In this document: one piece after another, positions 41,530 through 50,916 of the stretch | Layout: each line of letters starts with the position of its first letter | How positions within the stretch are numbered: position 1 is the stretch's first letter | Assembly (NCBI RefSeq): GCF_039533685.1 | Contig: NZ_BAAATZ010000012.1 | Location: 563,947 to 627,946 of the forward strand | Direction: 5' to 3' | Source: Actinocorallia aurantiaca | GTDB taxonomy: Bacteria; Actinomycetota; Actinomycetes; Streptosporangiales; Streptosporangiaceae | DNA length: 64,000 bases | The notes under the pieces: generated by a model | Told to the model about the DNA's origin: nothing | The model's database searches: none | The model's input: only the letters and a program-made list of their open reading frames with translations | Translations under genes and position numbers: made by a program

Positions 41530-42534
41530 ATGCCTGCAGACACCCCGCCCACGAGCAAGGACGTGGCCGCGGCCGCCGGGGTCTCCCAGTCCACCGTCTC
41601 GATGGTGCTCAGCGGCAAGTGGCCCGGCCGGGTCTCGGCGCGCACCGCCCAGAAGGTCAGGGACACCGCCGAGCGCCTGGGCTACCGCCCCAATCCCGCC
41701 GCCCGCAACCTGCGGCTGGGCCGGACCCGGACGATCATGCTGGTCGTGCCCACGATCACCGCGCCGTTCTTCGCGTCCGTCTACATCGGCGCGGCCAGGG
41801 TCGCCGCCGAGCACGGGTTCAGCCTGGTCGTCTTCACCTGGCCGCTGGAACTCGACATGCCCTTCGACGGGCCGCAGGAGGCCATCGACGGCATGCTCGC
41901 CTCCTCCATGGCCGAGGCGTCCCTGTCCGGGATGCGGCGGCCCGTCCCGCTGGTCATGCTGGACAGCGACCCGGACGGCGGCGCGCCCACGGTCAACTTC
42001 GACATCGAAGGCGCCATGGAGGACCTGACCGGACACCTGTTCTCGCTCGGGCACCGCAGGATCGGGCACCTCGCGGCCGACATCGACGTGTGGACGTTCC
42101 AGTGCCGGGCCGCGGCGCTGGAGGCCCGGGTACCGGACGTGGTCACCGAACGGGCCGCGATCAGCATCACCGACGGCTTCGAGGCGGCGATGCGGCTGCT
42201 GTCGCGGGCCGACCGGCCCACCGCGCTGATCTGCGACGACGACACCCTGGCCGTGGGCGCCCACAAGGCGGCCCGGGCGCTCGGCCTCGACGTACCGGGC
42301 GACGTGGCCATCACCGGCTTCGACGACGTGGTCCTGGCCGAGGCGCTGGAGATCACCACGGTGCGGCTGCCCGCCGAGCGGCTCGGCGCCCAGGCCATGC
42401 TGGGGCTGCTGGACCTGCTGAACGGGCGGACCCCGCCCCGTCCCGTCCTGCCGGCCGAACTGGTCATCCGGCGCTCGACGTCGCCCTCGGCCGCGCTCAC
42501 CACCGGATCCGGCCCCGTGGGGCAGCCGGGCTGA
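41530..42534 (+). CDS. LacI/GalR-family transcriptional regulator
   Basis: 334 residues from ATG 41530 (GTG directly before is an alternative). The N-terminal helix-turn-helix TSKDVAAAAGVSQSTVSMVL and hinge region LGYRPNPAARNLRLGR are typical, followed by a periplasmic-binding-protein-like effector domain (TIMLVVPTITAPFFASVYIG; VAITGFDDVVLAEALEITTV). It should repress the divergent MFS gene and itself through the palindrome at 41417-41430. The inducer is unknown. It ends before a 14-bp-stem terminator. Confidence 0.92.
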   Translation: MPADTPPTSKDVAAAAGVSQSTVSMVLSGKWPGRVSARTAQKVRDTAERLGYRPNPAARNLRLGRTRTIMLVVPTITAPFFASVYIGAARVAAEHGFSLVVFTWPLELDMPFDGPQEAIDGMLASSMAEASLSGMRRPVPLVMLDSDPDGGAPTVNFDIEGAMEDLTGHLFSLGHRRIGHLAADIDVWTFQCRAAALEARVPDVVTERAAISITDGFEAAMRLLSRADRPTALICDDDTLAVGAHKAARALGLDVPGDVAITGFDDVVLAEALEITTVRLPAERLGAQAMLGLLDLLNGRTPPRPVLPAELVIRRSTSPSAALTTGSGPVGQPG

Positions 42535-42553
42535 AACCGCCGGAGAAGAGCGG

Positions 42554-42586
42554 AAGGGCCCCGCCGGCGTCACCGGCGGGGCCCTT
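42554..42586. terminator. Bidirectional terminator, 14-bp perfect stem
   Basis: AAGGGCCCCGCCGG (42554-42567) pairs with CCGGCGGGGCCCTT (42573-42586) across CGTCA. It is shared by the convergent LacI regulator and DUF3710 genes. Confidence 0.8.
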
Positions 42587-42646
42587 CTCCGTCTCTCGCG
42601 CCTACCGTGCCCGGCGCGCCCGCCGGGTTCCCGGCGGCGTCCGGGG

Positions 42647-43453
42647 TCAGCGGACCTCGCTGATCTCCGGGCCGCGCTCGAACGGGTTGATGCCGTCGTC
42701 GTCGCCGTCCTCGCCCTCCTGCTGGGCGAAGGCCTGCTGGGCCTCCGCGGGGAGGGTCAGCTCCAGCAGTTCGCGCGGCGGCATCGGCTGGTCGCCGCGG
42801 ACCACGACCACCTGGCGGAACAGGTCCTCGAGGAACTGCCACTGCTCCTCGTCCTGGACCGCCGCGCCGGTGACGACCGCGCGCAGGAACCAGCGGGGGC
42901 CGTCCACGCCGACGAAGCGCAGCGGCTGCCAGGCGTAGCCCTGGTCGATGATCTCCTGCGGGATCTGCTCGCGCATCTCCTCGGGCATCTGCTCGAGGAC
43001 CTCCGGGGTCAGCGGCGCGGGGATCATCGCGTGCAGCTCGGTCCCGAACGGGCCCTCGGTCTCCTGGACCTGGCCCTCGGCGTTCTGCGTGACCTCCTCG
43101 GCGAGCTCCTTGCGCAGCTCGTCCCAGATGCCGGCGCGCTTGGGCGCGGCCAGCGCCTGCAGCTGCATGCTGCTCTCGCCGGCGATCACGGTGATCGCCA
43201 CGATCTTGCCGTTGACCGGGTTGCCCTCGGCGTCGAACTCACTGGGCTCGAGGTTGACCTGCACCTCGATGCCGGGGCCGATCGGCACCTGCAGAGCGCC
43301 GAAGTCCAGCCGCTCCATCTCGGGCACCGTGTCCTCGGCGGCGTCCCAGGGGCCGCCTCCGGGGGCCCGTCCCGTCTCGGGGGCCTCCTCCACGGCGGTC
43401 TCGGCGGGCTCCGCCGCCGGCTTGTCTTCCTGACGACGACGTCCGAAAGCCAC
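42647..43453 (-). CDS. DUF3710 protein (Rv2696c-like)
   Basis: 268 residues. An acidic, Glu-rich N-terminus (about 1-50) precedes the DUF3710 core (MERLDFGALQVPIGPGIEVQ; QALAAPKRAGIWDELRKELA; GYAWQPLRFVGVDGPRWFLR; GAAVQDEEQWQFLEDLFRQV) and an acidic tail. The family is restricted to actinobacteria, is always near dut, and has no assigned function. It starts 16 bp after the dut stop on the same strand, so the two are one operon, as in M. tuberculosis Rv2697c-Rv2696c. Confidence 0.9.
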   Translation of the reverse strand: MAFGRRRQEDKPAAEPAETAVEEAPETGRAPGGGPWDAAEDTVPEMERLDFGALQVPIGPGIEVQVNLEPSEFDAEGNPVNGKIVAITVIAGESSMQLQALAAPKRAGIWDELRKELAEEVTQNAEGQVQETEGPFGTELHAMIPAPLTPEVLEQMPEEMREQIPQEIIDQGYAWQPLRFVGVDGPRWFLRAVVTGAAVQDEEQWQFLEDLFRQVVVVRGDQPMPPRELLELTLPAEAQQAFAQQEGEDGDDDGINPFERGPEISEVR

Positions 43454-43469
43454 TTTGACTACTCCTTCG

Positions 43470-43934
43470 TTATGGGTGCGCCCGCTGAGCGTATCCCCCC
43501 GTGGAACCGAAACCCTCGTTCCCGCGGGCCGATCCGGGGAGTTCCTCGACCTCGAGGAACTCCGCCCGCTCCACTTTCTGGATCACCAGCTGCGCGATGC
43601 GATCACCGCGGGCCAGCCGGACCGTCTCACGCGGATCGGTGTTGATCAGGGTCACCTTGATCTCGCCCCGGTACCCCGCGTCCACGGTTCCGGGCGCGTT
43701 GACGAGTGTCACTCCCAATCTAGCCGCCAACCCCGACCTCGGATGGACAAAAGCGGCAAAACCATCGGGCAGCGCGATCGCCAGCCCCGTGGGCACGACC
43801 TCCCGCTCCCCCGGCTCCAGCACCACGTCCCGCGCGGCGTGGAGGTCGGCCCCCGCGTCGCCCGGATGGGCGTACGCGGGCACCGGCAGTTCCGGATCAA
43901 GCCGCTTGATCAGCACTTCGACCCTGCTCCGCAC
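43470..43934 (-). CDS. dut: dUTP diphosphatase
   Basis: 154 residues from GTG 43934, the normal length of the trimeric enzyme. All five motifs are present: HPGDAGADLHA (1), HPRSGLAARLG (2), NAPGTVDAGYRGEIKVTLIN (3), RGDRIAQLVI (4), and RGNEGFGSTGG (5). It converts dUTP to dUMP and diphosphate, keeping uracil out of DNA and feeding dTMP synthesis. It forms an operon with the DUF3710 gene, the conserved arrangement in actinobacteria. Confidence 0.96.
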   Translation of the reverse strand: MRSRVEVLIKRLDPELPVPAYAHPGDAGADLHAARDVVLEPGEREVVPTGLAIALPDGFAAFVHPRSGLAARLGVTLVNAPGTVDAGYRGEIKVTLINTDPRETVRLARGDRIAQLVIQKVERAEFLEVEELPGSARGNEGFGSTGGYAQRAHP

Positions 43935-44000
43935 GCCGCCCCCGATCTCCCCGGTCTCCGGCCGCCCTACCCGGCACGACCACCGGGGAACACTACCGCC

Positions 44001-44723
44001 TCAGATCAGTTCGAAGGCGACGGCGTGCGGGACCCCCGCGGACGCGCCGGTCTCGGCCGTGATCGAGCGGAGCATCCCCTCGGTCGCGGCGAGGGCCGGC
44101 TCGCCGCCGGACTCGCCGCCGGACTCCAGATTGTCGAAGTAGACCTTGTGGGCGCGCAGGGCGTGCAGGCCCTTCTCGAGGTGGTCGGTGACCTCGACGT
44201 AGTGGGCGGCCCGAGGCGAGTTGGCGAACAGGGAGAAGCGCACGCCGCCCCAGGCGGGCTCGTCCAGGTCGCGGAAGACCCAGGGGTTGGCGGCGTCGCG
44301 GACGGCGTCCGCGACCGCCTCGCCGAGGACGCGGTGGTCCGCCATGTTGAAGGGCCCGCCGGGAAAACTCTCCCGGAAGTTCAGCGAGACGACCACCTCG
44401 GGGCGGTGCCGGCGGATCGCCCGGGCCAGTTCCCGGCGCAGGGGGAGCCCGTACTCGAGCATGCCGTCGGGGAAGCCGAGGAACTCCACGGTCTCCACGC
44501 CCACCCGGCGGGCCGCCTCGATCTGCTCGGCCGCGCGCAGCGGCGCGACCTCCTCGGGCGGCATCGACTGGACGCCCGCCTCGCCCCGGGTCGCCAGGAC
44601 CTCGACGACCTCCTTGCCCTGCGCCGTCCAGCGGGCGATCGCCATGGCCGCGCCGTACTCCAGGTCGTCGGGGTGCGCCACTATCGCCAGGGCGCGCTGC
44701 CAGTCCTCGGCCACCGGTTCCAT
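44001..44723 (-). CDS. PIG-L (LmbE)-family deacetylase
   Basis: 240 residues from ATG 44723 (GTG 44732 also possible). The zinc-binding AHPDDLEYG near residue 18 and the second His region (FNMADHRVLGEAV) mark the LmbE/PIG-L fold, which removes acetyl groups from N-acetylglucosamine-containing molecules. In actinobacteria, members act in mycothiol synthesis (MshB), mycothiol-conjugate cleavage (Mca) and glycopeptide modification. This one lacks features that would place it in MshB or Mca with confidence. It diverges from a serine hydrolase gene across 24 bp. Confidence 0.85.
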   Translation of the reverse strand: MEPVAEDWQRALAIVAHPDDLEYGAAMAIARWTAQGKEVVEVLATRGEAGVQSMPPEEVAPLRAAEQIEAARRVGVETVEFLGFPDGMLEYGLPLRRELARAIRRHRPEVVVSLNFRESFPGGPFNMADHRVLGEAVADAVRDAANPWVFRDLDEPAWGGVRFSLFANSPRAAHYVEVTDHLEKGLHALRAHKVYFDNLESGGESGGEPALAATEGMLRSITAETGASAGVPHAVAFELI

Positions 44724-44747
44724 GGCCTCCACACTAATCTGTGCCGG

Positions 44748-45728
44748 GTGAACCTACGGATCGGCCGCGGCGGCCCCCTCGGGACATCCGCCGCGCGGAA
44801 CGCCTCCCTCCCCCTGGTGGTCCTGCTGGCGGGTGCCGTGGCCTGCGGCGGGAGCGACGGCGGCACCGCCGCGCCCGTGGCCGAGAGGCAGACGGCTCCG
44901 GTCTCCTCCGAGCCCGTCCCCGGGCCGGCCACCACCGTCCCGGACACGGCGCGACGCGCGCCCACGGCGGTCAAGCCGAAGGTCGCGCCCGGGGTGTCGG
45001 CCCGCTGGGTCGTCTACGACCGGACCACGAAGAAGGTCGTCACCCGGCGGGCGGCGAACGCGACCGTCCGGTCGGCCTCGGTGGTCAAGCTGTTCATCGC
45101 GCTGGACTACCTGCAGCGGCGCGGCGGGAAGGTGGCGCCCGCCGACGCCGCCCGGTTCCGGGCGATGCTGCGCTCCAGCGACGACAAGGCCGCCACCCAC
45201 TTCTGGAACCTGGGCGGCAAGGGCGCGATCATCAAGCGGACGCGCAAGCGGATCGGCCTGACCGACACCGCGCCGCCGCCCGCCTCCCAGCCCGGGTTCT
45301 GGGGGTACACCGCGATCAGCGCGATGGACGTCGCCAAGACCTACCGCCACCTGCTGGAGAAGGCCCCGCCGCGCGCCCGCTCGGTGATCATGGGCCATCT
45401 GCGCAAGGCCACCAAGTGCGGCACGGACGGATTCGACCAGTCCTTCGGCCTCCCCCGGGCGGCGAAGAAGGCCGGGGCCGTCAAGCAGGGCTGGTCCGGT
45501 TTCGGGCTGACCCCGCCCTATCCGTGCACGAACGGCGCCCGGTTCGTCCCCGCGGCCGCGCCCGATCTCGGGCTGGGCCGTCCAGTGCTGCACACCACCG
45601 GGACCGTCGGCGGGAGCGACCGCTGGATCGTCGTCGTGCTGACCCTCAACCCCGCCGGGGCGTCCTACCGCACGTCCGTCGACCGGATCACCGCTCTCAC
45701 CCGCTCCCTGACCGGCTCCCTGTCCTGA
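44748..45728 (+). CDS. Exported class A beta-lactamase-like serine hydrolase
   Basis: 326 residues from GTG 44748. A possible lipoprotein signal (LLAGAVACGG) and a Thr/Pro-rich linker precede a penicillin-binding/beta-lactamase-like domain. The SxxK motif is SVVKLF near residue 109. The SDN position reads SDD (LRSSDDKAATHF), and KTG is replaced by a KQG-like VKQGW, so it is probably not an effective beta-lactamase. An exported peptidase or a pseudoenzyme is possible. It diverges from the PIG-L gene. A P450 gene follows 100 bp downstream. Confidence 0.75.
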   Translation: MNLRIGRGGPLGTSAARNASLPLVVLLAGAVACGGSDGGTAAPVAERQTAPVSSEPVPGPATTVPDTARRAPTAVKPKVAPGVSARWVVYDRTTKKVVTRRAANATVRSASVVKLFIALDYLQRRGGKVAPADAARFRAMLRSSDDKAATHFWNLGGKGAIIKRTRKRIGLTDTAPPPASQPGFWGYTAISAMDVAKTYRHLLEKAPPRARSVIMGHLRKATKCGTDGFDQSFGLPRAAKKAGAVKQGWSGFGLTPPYPCTNGARFVPAAAPDLGLGRPVLHTTGTVGGSDRWIVVVLTLNPAGASYRTSVDRITALTRSLTGSLS

Positions 45729-45829
45729 GGCCGCGGGTCCCGTCCCCAAGACCCGCGTCCCGAAGGTCTTGACCGGGAAGGCCGTACGGGGGTTGCATGA
45801 AACCGAACCCGGTTCTAGCGGAGGTGGCG

Positions 45830-47116
45830 ATGACGGTGCGGACACCCGGACTGGAGGGGCTCGGCCTGTCCGACCCGATGTTCTGGACCAGGCCGCAGGC
45901 CCAGCGGGAGGCGGCCTTCGCCCATCTGCGCTCGCTGCCCGCCCCGACGCACTTCCCTGAGGTCGAGGTCCCCTTCATCAAGGGGGGCGACGGCTACTGG
46001 GCCCTGGTCCGGCACGCCGACGTGGTGGAGGCCAGCCGCCGGCCCGAAGTCTTCAGCAACGAGCCCACCAGCAACAGCATCAGCGACATGCCCGGCTACC
46101 TGGCGCGCTTCTTCGGATCCATGATCAACATGGACGACCCGCGACACGCCAAGATCCGGCGCATCGTCTCCCGCGCCTTCACCCCGCGCATGCTCTCCCG
46201 CCTGGACCGGCGCATCGAGGAGACCGCCCGCGAGATCGTCGACGACGTCCTGCGCGGCAGGGGCACCGGGGACTTCGTCGAGGACGTGGCGGCCCGCCTC
46301 CCCCTCAAGATCATCTGCGACATGATGGGCATCCCCGAGTCCGAGCGGCGGATGGTGCTCGAACGCTCCAACACGATCCTGGGCATCGGCGACCCCGAGT
46401 ACGGGGTCGGCGGGGAGGACGTCTCCCAGATCAGCCGGATCAACGTCGGGCTGGCCCTGACCCGGCTGCTCGACGCCGGGATGGAGCTGCAGCTGCTCAT
46501 CCGCAGGCTCGGCCGGGAACGCCGCCGCCGTCCCGGCGACGACCTCGTCACCGCGCTCGTCAGCGGCAACGTCGACGGGGAGCACCTCACCGACCAGGAG
46601 CTCGGCTCGTTCTTCATCCTGCTCGTCGTGGCGGGCAACGAGACCACCCGCAACGCGATCAGCCACGGGCTCAAGCTCCTGACCGTCAACGAGGACCAGC
46701 GCGCCCTCCTGCTGTCCGATCCCGAGGCGCACCTGCCCGGCGCGGTCGAGGAGATCGTCCGGTACGCCACGCCCGTCATCCAGTTCCGGCGCACGCTCAC
46801 CCGGGACACCGTCCTGAACGGGCACCCGCTGAGCGAGGGCGAGAAGGTGCTGCTGTTCTACAACTCCGCCAACCGGGACGAGGCGGTCTTCACCGACCCC
46901 GACCGGTTCGACATCACCCGCTCGCCCAACCCGCACGTCGGGTTCGGCGGGCCCGGCCCGCACTTCTGCCTGGGCGCGAACCTGGCCCGCCGCGAGATCA
47001 CCGTGATGCTGCGGGAGCTCTACACCCGCCTCCCCGCCCTCCGCTCCACCGCCCCGCCGGACCGCCTCCTGTCCGGCTTCATCAACGGCATCAAGCACCT
47101 GCCCTACAAGGTCTGA
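45830..47116 (+). CDS. Cytochrome P450
   Basis: 428 residues from ATG 45830 with GGAGGTGG 4-10 bp upstream; an earlier ATG at 45797 is less well placed. The hallmarks are the I-helix LVVAGNETTRNAI, K-helix EEIVR (ExxR), and the haem loop VGFGGPGPHFCLGANLAR with the Cys ligand. The FGGPGPHFCLG loop resembles the CYP124/125/142-type steroid and fatty-acid oxidising group, which is only suggestive. No ferredoxin gene is adjacent, so electrons must come from elsewhere. It converges on valS and overlaps its end by 13 bp. Confidence 0.92.
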   Translation: MTVRTPGLEGLGLSDPMFWTRPQAQREAAFAHLRSLPAPTHFPEVEVPFIKGGDGYWALVRHADVVEASRRPEVFSNEPTSNSISDMPGYLARFFGSMINMDDPRHAKIRRIVSRAFTPRMLSRLDRRIEETAREIVDDVLRGRGTGDFVEDVAARLPLKIICDMMGIPESERRMVLERSNTILGIGDPEYGVGGEDVSQISRINVGLALTRLLDAGMELQLLIRRLGRERRRRPGDDLVTALVSGNVDGEHLTDQELGSFFILLVVAGNETTRNAISHGLKLLTVNEDQRALLLSDPEAHLPGAVEEIVRYATPVIQFRRTLTRDTVLNGHPLSEGEKVLLFYNSANRDEAVFTDPDRFDITRSPNPHVGFGGPGPHFCLGANLARREITVMLRELYTRLPALRSTAPPDRLLSGFINGIKHLPYKV

Positions 47117-49629
47117 GCCAGCGCGACGTCGACCTCGAACGGGCCGTCGCCCGGCTCGACGAGCAGTTCCGCGACGACGCCCGCCGCTCGCAGGTCCGCC
47201 TCCGCCCGGGCGGCGAAGGCCGCCTGGGCGCCGCGCAGCGCCACCTGGGCGACCTCGGTGCGCATCGACGTGCGCGCCGCGGACTTGGCCTTGCGGATCT
47301 CGCGCAGCGCGTCCGCCGTCCCGGCGAGGATCCTCGGGTCGCCCGTCTCCGGGAGCTCCTCGGGGACCGGCCAGGAGGCCAGGTGCACCGAGCCCTCGCG
47401 CCACCAGGACCAGACCTCCTCGGTGGCGTAGGGCAGGAACGGGGCGAACAGCCGCAGCATCACCTCCAGCGCGGTGCGCAGGGCCGACCTCGCGGCCTCC
47501 GAGGCGGGCCCCCGCCCGTAGGCGCGCTGCTTCACCAGCTCCAGGTAGTCGTCGCAGAACTGCCAGAAGAACCGCTCGGTGCGCTCCAGCGCCCGCGTGT
47601 AGTCGTAGGACTCGAACGCCGCGCCGGCCTCCGCGACGACCCCCCTCAGCTCGGTGAGCATCGCCAGGTCGAGCGGCTCCGGCGAGCCGTCCCCGACCGG
47701 GCCCTCCAGCCCCAGGACGAACTTCGAGGCGTTGAGGATCTTCAGGGCCAGCCTGCGGCCGACCTTGATCTGCCCGGTGTCGAAGGCGGTGTCCGTGCCC
47801 GGACGCCCGTTGGCCGCCCAGTAGCGGACGGCGTCGGAGCCGTACTCCCGGAGCAGCCCCACCGGCGTCACGACGTTGCCGACGGACTTGGACATCTTCT
47901 TGCGGTCGGGATCGAGGATCCAGCCCGACAGCGCGACGTTCGTCCAGGGGAGCGAGCCGGACTCCAGCTCCGAGCGCACGACCGTGGAGAACAGCCACGT
48001 GCGGATGATGTCGTGGCCCTGGGGCCGCAGGTCGTAGGGGAAGACCCGGCCGAACAGGTCGGGGTCGTGCTCCCAGCCGCCGGCGATCTGCGGGGTGAGC
48101 GAGGACGTCGCCCAGGTGTCGAGGATGTCGGGGTCGCCGACGAAGCCGCCCGGCTTCCCCCGCTGCTCCTCGGTGTACCCCTCCGGGACGTCGGAGGACG
48201 GGTCGACGGGCAGTCTGGCCTCCTGCGGGACGAGCGGCCGGTCGTACCTCGGCTCACCCGCCTCGTCCAGCGGGTACCAGACGGGGATCGGGACTCCGAA
48301 GAACCGCTGCCGGGAGACCAGCCAGTCGCCGTTCAGGCCCTCGACCCAGTTCTCGTAGCGCGACCGCATGTACGGCGGGTGCCAGGACAGCTCCCTCCCC
48401 CGCTCCAGGAAGCGCTCCCGCAGCGCCTCGTCGCGCCCCCCGTTGCGCAGGTACCACTGCCGGGTCGTGACGATCTCCAGCGGTTTGCTGCCCTTCTCGT
48501 AGAAGGAGACGGGACGGACCAGCGGACGCGGGTCTCCCTCCAGCTCCCCGGAGGCGCGCAGCAGTTCGACGGTCCGCTCCCGCGCCGAGTGGACGGTCTT
48601 GCCCGCCAGCTCGTCGTAGGGCCGGGCGGGGACGCCGGCGGGCGGCTCGGCGGCCAGCCGCCCGGCGCGTCCGACGACGGCGCGGATCGGCAGGTCGAGC
48701 TCCCGCCACCACACGACGTCGGTGGTGTCGCCGAACGTGCAGACCATGACGATGCCCGACCCCTTCTCCGGGTCGGCCAGCCGGTGCGCCAGGACGGGGA
48801 CCTCGACGCCGAACAGCGGCGTGCGGACGCTCCGGCCGATCAGGCTCCGGTACCGCTCGTCGTCCGGGTGGGCGACGAGCGCGACGCACGCGGGCAGCAG
48901 CTCCGGCCGGGTCGTCTCGACGTGGACGGGCCCGCCGGGGCCGTGGAAGGCGATCCGGTGGAAGGAGCCCGGGTGGTCGCGGTTCTCCAGCTCGGCCTGC
49001 GCGACGGCGGTGCGGAAGGTGACGTCCCACAGGGTGGGCGCCTCGGACAGGTAGGCCTCGCCCCTGGCGAGGTTGCGCAGGAACGCGCGCTGGGAGGCGG
49101 TCCTGGCCCGCGCCCCGATGGTGGAGTACAGGTGGCTCCAGTCGACGGAGAGCCCGACGCGCCGCCACATCTCCTCGAACGCCTTCTCGTCGACCTCGGT
49201 GAGCCGTTCGCACAGCTCGATGAAGTTGCGGCGGCCGACCGGGATCTGGTTCTTCCCGGGCTTCTCCGGGGGCTGGAAGTCCGGGTCGTAGGGCAGCGAC
49301 GGATCGCAGCGGACCCCGTAGTGGTTCTGGACGCGCCGCTCGGTGGGCAGCCCGTTGTCGTCCCAGCCCATCGGGTAGAAGACCGCCTTGCCGCGCATCC
49401 TCTGGTAGCGGGCGACGGTGTCGGTGTGCGTGTAGGAGAAGACGTGCCCGACGTGCAGGGAGCCGCTGACCGTCGGCGGAGGGGTGTCGACGGAGTAGAC
49501 CTCCGAGCGCTCCCTGCTCCGGTCGAAGGCGTAGGTTCCCCGCTCGGCCCACGCTACGGCCCACTTGTCCTCCAGGCCGTCGAGGGAGACCTTCTCGGGG
49601 ACCGCGGGAGTGCGTGGCATCTGCTTCAT
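47104..49629 (-). CDS. valS: Valyl-tRNA synthetase, archaeal-type
   Basis: 841 residues from ATG 49629. Class I synthetase motifs: SGSLHVGHVFSYTHTDTVAR (HIGH-like) and DRKKMSKSVGN (KMSKS). The CP1 editing domain and C-terminal anticodon-binding domain are present. The segment WDDNGLPTERRVQNHYGVRC and the piece FIELCERLTEVDEKAFEEMW, then RRVGLSVDWSHLYSTIG, are those of the archaeal-type ValS (PRK13208-like) rather than the longer bacterial ValS, which ends in a coiled coil. Whether this is the only ValS in the genome cannot be told; some actinobacteria use this form alone and others carry two. It overlaps the P450 gene by 13 bp convergently. Confidence 0.9.
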   Translation of the reverse strand: MKQMPRTPAVPEKVSLDGLEDKWAVAWAERGTYAFDRSRERSEVYSVDTPPPTVSGSLHVGHVFSYTHTDTVARYQRMRGKAVFYPMGWDDNGLPTERRVQNHYGVRCDPSLPYDPDFQPPEKPGKNQIPVGRRNFIELCERLTEVDEKAFEEMWRRVGLSVDWSHLYSTIGARARTASQRAFLRNLARGEAYLSEAPTLWDVTFRTAVAQAELENRDHPGSFHRIAFHGPGGPVHVETTRPELLPACVALVAHPDDERYRSLIGRSVRTPLFGVEVPVLAHRLADPEKGSGIVMVCTFGDTTDVVWWRELDLPIRAVVGRAGRLAAEPPAGVPARPYDELAGKTVHSARERTVELLRASGELEGDPRPLVRPVSFYEKGSKPLEIVTTRQWYLRNGGRDEALRERFLERGRELSWHPPYMRSRYENWVEGLNGDWLVSRQRFFGVPIPVWYPLDEAGEPRYDRPLVPQEARLPVDPSSDVPEGYTEEQRGKPGGFVGDPDILDTWATSSLTPQIAGGWEHDPDLFGRVFPYDLRPQGHDIIRTWLFSTVVRSELESGSLPWTNVALSGWILDPDRKKMSKSVGNVVTPVGLLREYGSDAVRYWAANGRPGTDTAFDTGQIKVGRRLALKILNASKFVLGLEGPVGDGSPEPLDLAMLTELRGVVAEAGAAFESYDYTRALERTERFFWQFCDDYLELVKQRAYGRGPASEAARSALRTALEVMLRLFAPFLPYATEEVWSWWREGSVHLASWPVPEELPETGDPRILAGTADALREIRKAKSAARTSMRTEVAQVALRGAQAAFAARAEADLRAAGVVAELLVEPGDGPFEVDVALAQTL

Positions 49630-49757
49630 GGGCCCAGGATAGAGAGAGGTCACAACCCCGTCGCGCTTATTTCCCCAGGGCCGCGGGGATGAAGGCGGGA
49701 CCGCGATAGCGTCTGATAGATCGCGGAGAAGAGTGCCGGACGCTGAGAGGAACGACG

Positions 49758-50072
49758 ATGCGGATGAGGCGGATAGGTCAGAAGCCGGACGTCGGCTGGA
49801 AGATCTTCATCGGGGTGGCCGGGCTGGCGGGCGGATTCGTGGCCCGCAAGGGCCTGGAGTACGCCTGGAAGAAGGGCACCGGCAAGGAGCCTCCGGTCAG
49901 CCCCGAATCACCGGACGTCACGCTGGGCGAGGCGCTCGGCTGGTCGGTGCTGATCGGCGTGGGCATGGAGGTCACCCGGGTGCTCATCAGCCGTGCGGCG
50001 GTGAAGCGCTGGGAGTCGAGCACGGGCTCCCTGCCCATGCACCTGATCAAGCAGACACCGCTCGCCGACTGA
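49758..50072 (+). CDS. DUF4235 membrane protein
   Basis: 104 residues. An N-terminal helix (WKIFIGVAGLAGGFVARKGL) and a second hydrophobic segment (TLGEALGWSVLIGVGMEVTR) joined by a Pro/Ser-rich loop, ending in a basic tail. It matches the DUF4235 pattern common in actinobacteria; function unknown. ATG 49758 is 14 bp after a GAGAGGA site. It converges on the next gene across 12 bp. Confidence 0.8.
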   Translation: MRMRRIGQKPDVGWKIFIGVAGLAGGFVARKGLEYAWKKGTGKEPPVSPESPDVTLGEALGWSVLIGVGMEVTRVLISRAAVKRWESSTGSLPMHLIKQTPLAD

Positions 50073-50084
50073 TCGGCGAGCGGT

Positions 50085-50912
50085 TCAGTCGGCCGGCGGG
50101 GGGCCGGGCGGCGGCAGCACCGGAGGTTTCCGGGGGCCGTGGTCCAGCCCCTTCACCCCGCCGTACCTGGCGAGGTCCTCGCGCACCTTCTCCGCGAGCT
50201 TCCTGGTGGCCGCCCGGTTGAGCGTGCCGCCCGCCACCGCTCCGGTGAGGAACGGCCCCAGCGTCGTCATGTGGCGGCCCAGCGTCCGCAGCAGCCGTTT
50301 GCGCAGCGCCGCCTTGGCCGCGCTGCCCAGGCCCATGCTGAGCGAACCGGACTCCAGCGGGTTGACGCCCCGCTGCTTGGCCCAGGCGGTGATGTGGGCC
50401 ATCGCCCGCTGGGCCGGGCCCCCCTGGATCTGGATGCCGTAGGCCTCGTGCAGCTCGGCGATCAGCTTGGTCTCGATCGCCGCCACCACCAGGGTCTCGG
50501 CGACGATCTGCGCGGGGGCGGTGAGCAGCAGCGGCGGAGCGGTGAACTGCACCGCCGCCAGTGCCCCGCCGGCCGCGCCCACCGCCGTGGTGGCGTTCAC
50601 GGCGGTCCGCGTCAGCTCCTCGGCGAGGGCCTCGGAGGTGAGGCCCGGATGATGCCGGCGGAGCGTCTCCAGGTCCCGTACCGGGATCCTGGGCGCGACG
50701 TCGGCGAACACCTCACTGAGCCAGCGGCCGCCCCCCATCCCCTTCACCCCGGCCCGCCTCGCTTGTGAGCTCAGCAGCCGGGCGAGTCTGGCGAGCATCC
50801 TGCCGCGGGTCGCCTTGTCCAGGTCCTCCGTCCCGGACAGGCGGCCGATCAGCTCACCCATCTCCTTCCGCTCGTCGTCCGGAGCGGGAAGGTGTTCGCC
50901 TTCGGTCGTCAT
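50085..50912 (-). CDS. Unrecognised conserved-looking protein with hydrophobic centre
   Basis: 275 residues from ATG 50912. I do not recognise the family. An acidic N-terminal part (about 1-40) is followed by helices, then a hydrophobic stretch (TTAVGAAGGALAAVQFTAPP, LLLTAPAQIVAETLVVAAIE), then a helical C-terminal half with a GG motif (TGAVAGGTLNRAATRKL) and a Pro-rich end. The centre may dip into the membrane. It is 4 bp downstream of the DUF4193 gene on the same strand, so they are co-transcribed. Confidence 0.65.
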   Translation of the reverse strand: MTTEGEHLPAPDDERKEMGELIGRLSGTEDLDKATRGRMLARLARLLSSQARRAGVKGMGGGRWLSEVFADVAPRIPVRDLETLRRHHPGLTSEALAEELTRTAVNATTAVGAAGGALAAVQFTAPPLLLTAPAQIVAETLVVAAIETKLIAELHEAYGIQIQGGPAQRAMAHITAWAKQRGVNPLESGSLSMGLGSAAKAALRKRLLRTLGRHMTTLGPFLTGAVAGGTLNRAATRKLAEKVREDLARYGGVKGLDHGPRKPPVLPPPGPPPAD

Positions 50913-50916
50913 GGCC

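Noticed and set aside
44748..45728. Beta-lactam resistance gene
   Set aside because: SxxK is present, but the SDN position is SDD and the KTG position is KQG-like, so true beta-lactamase activity is doubtful.
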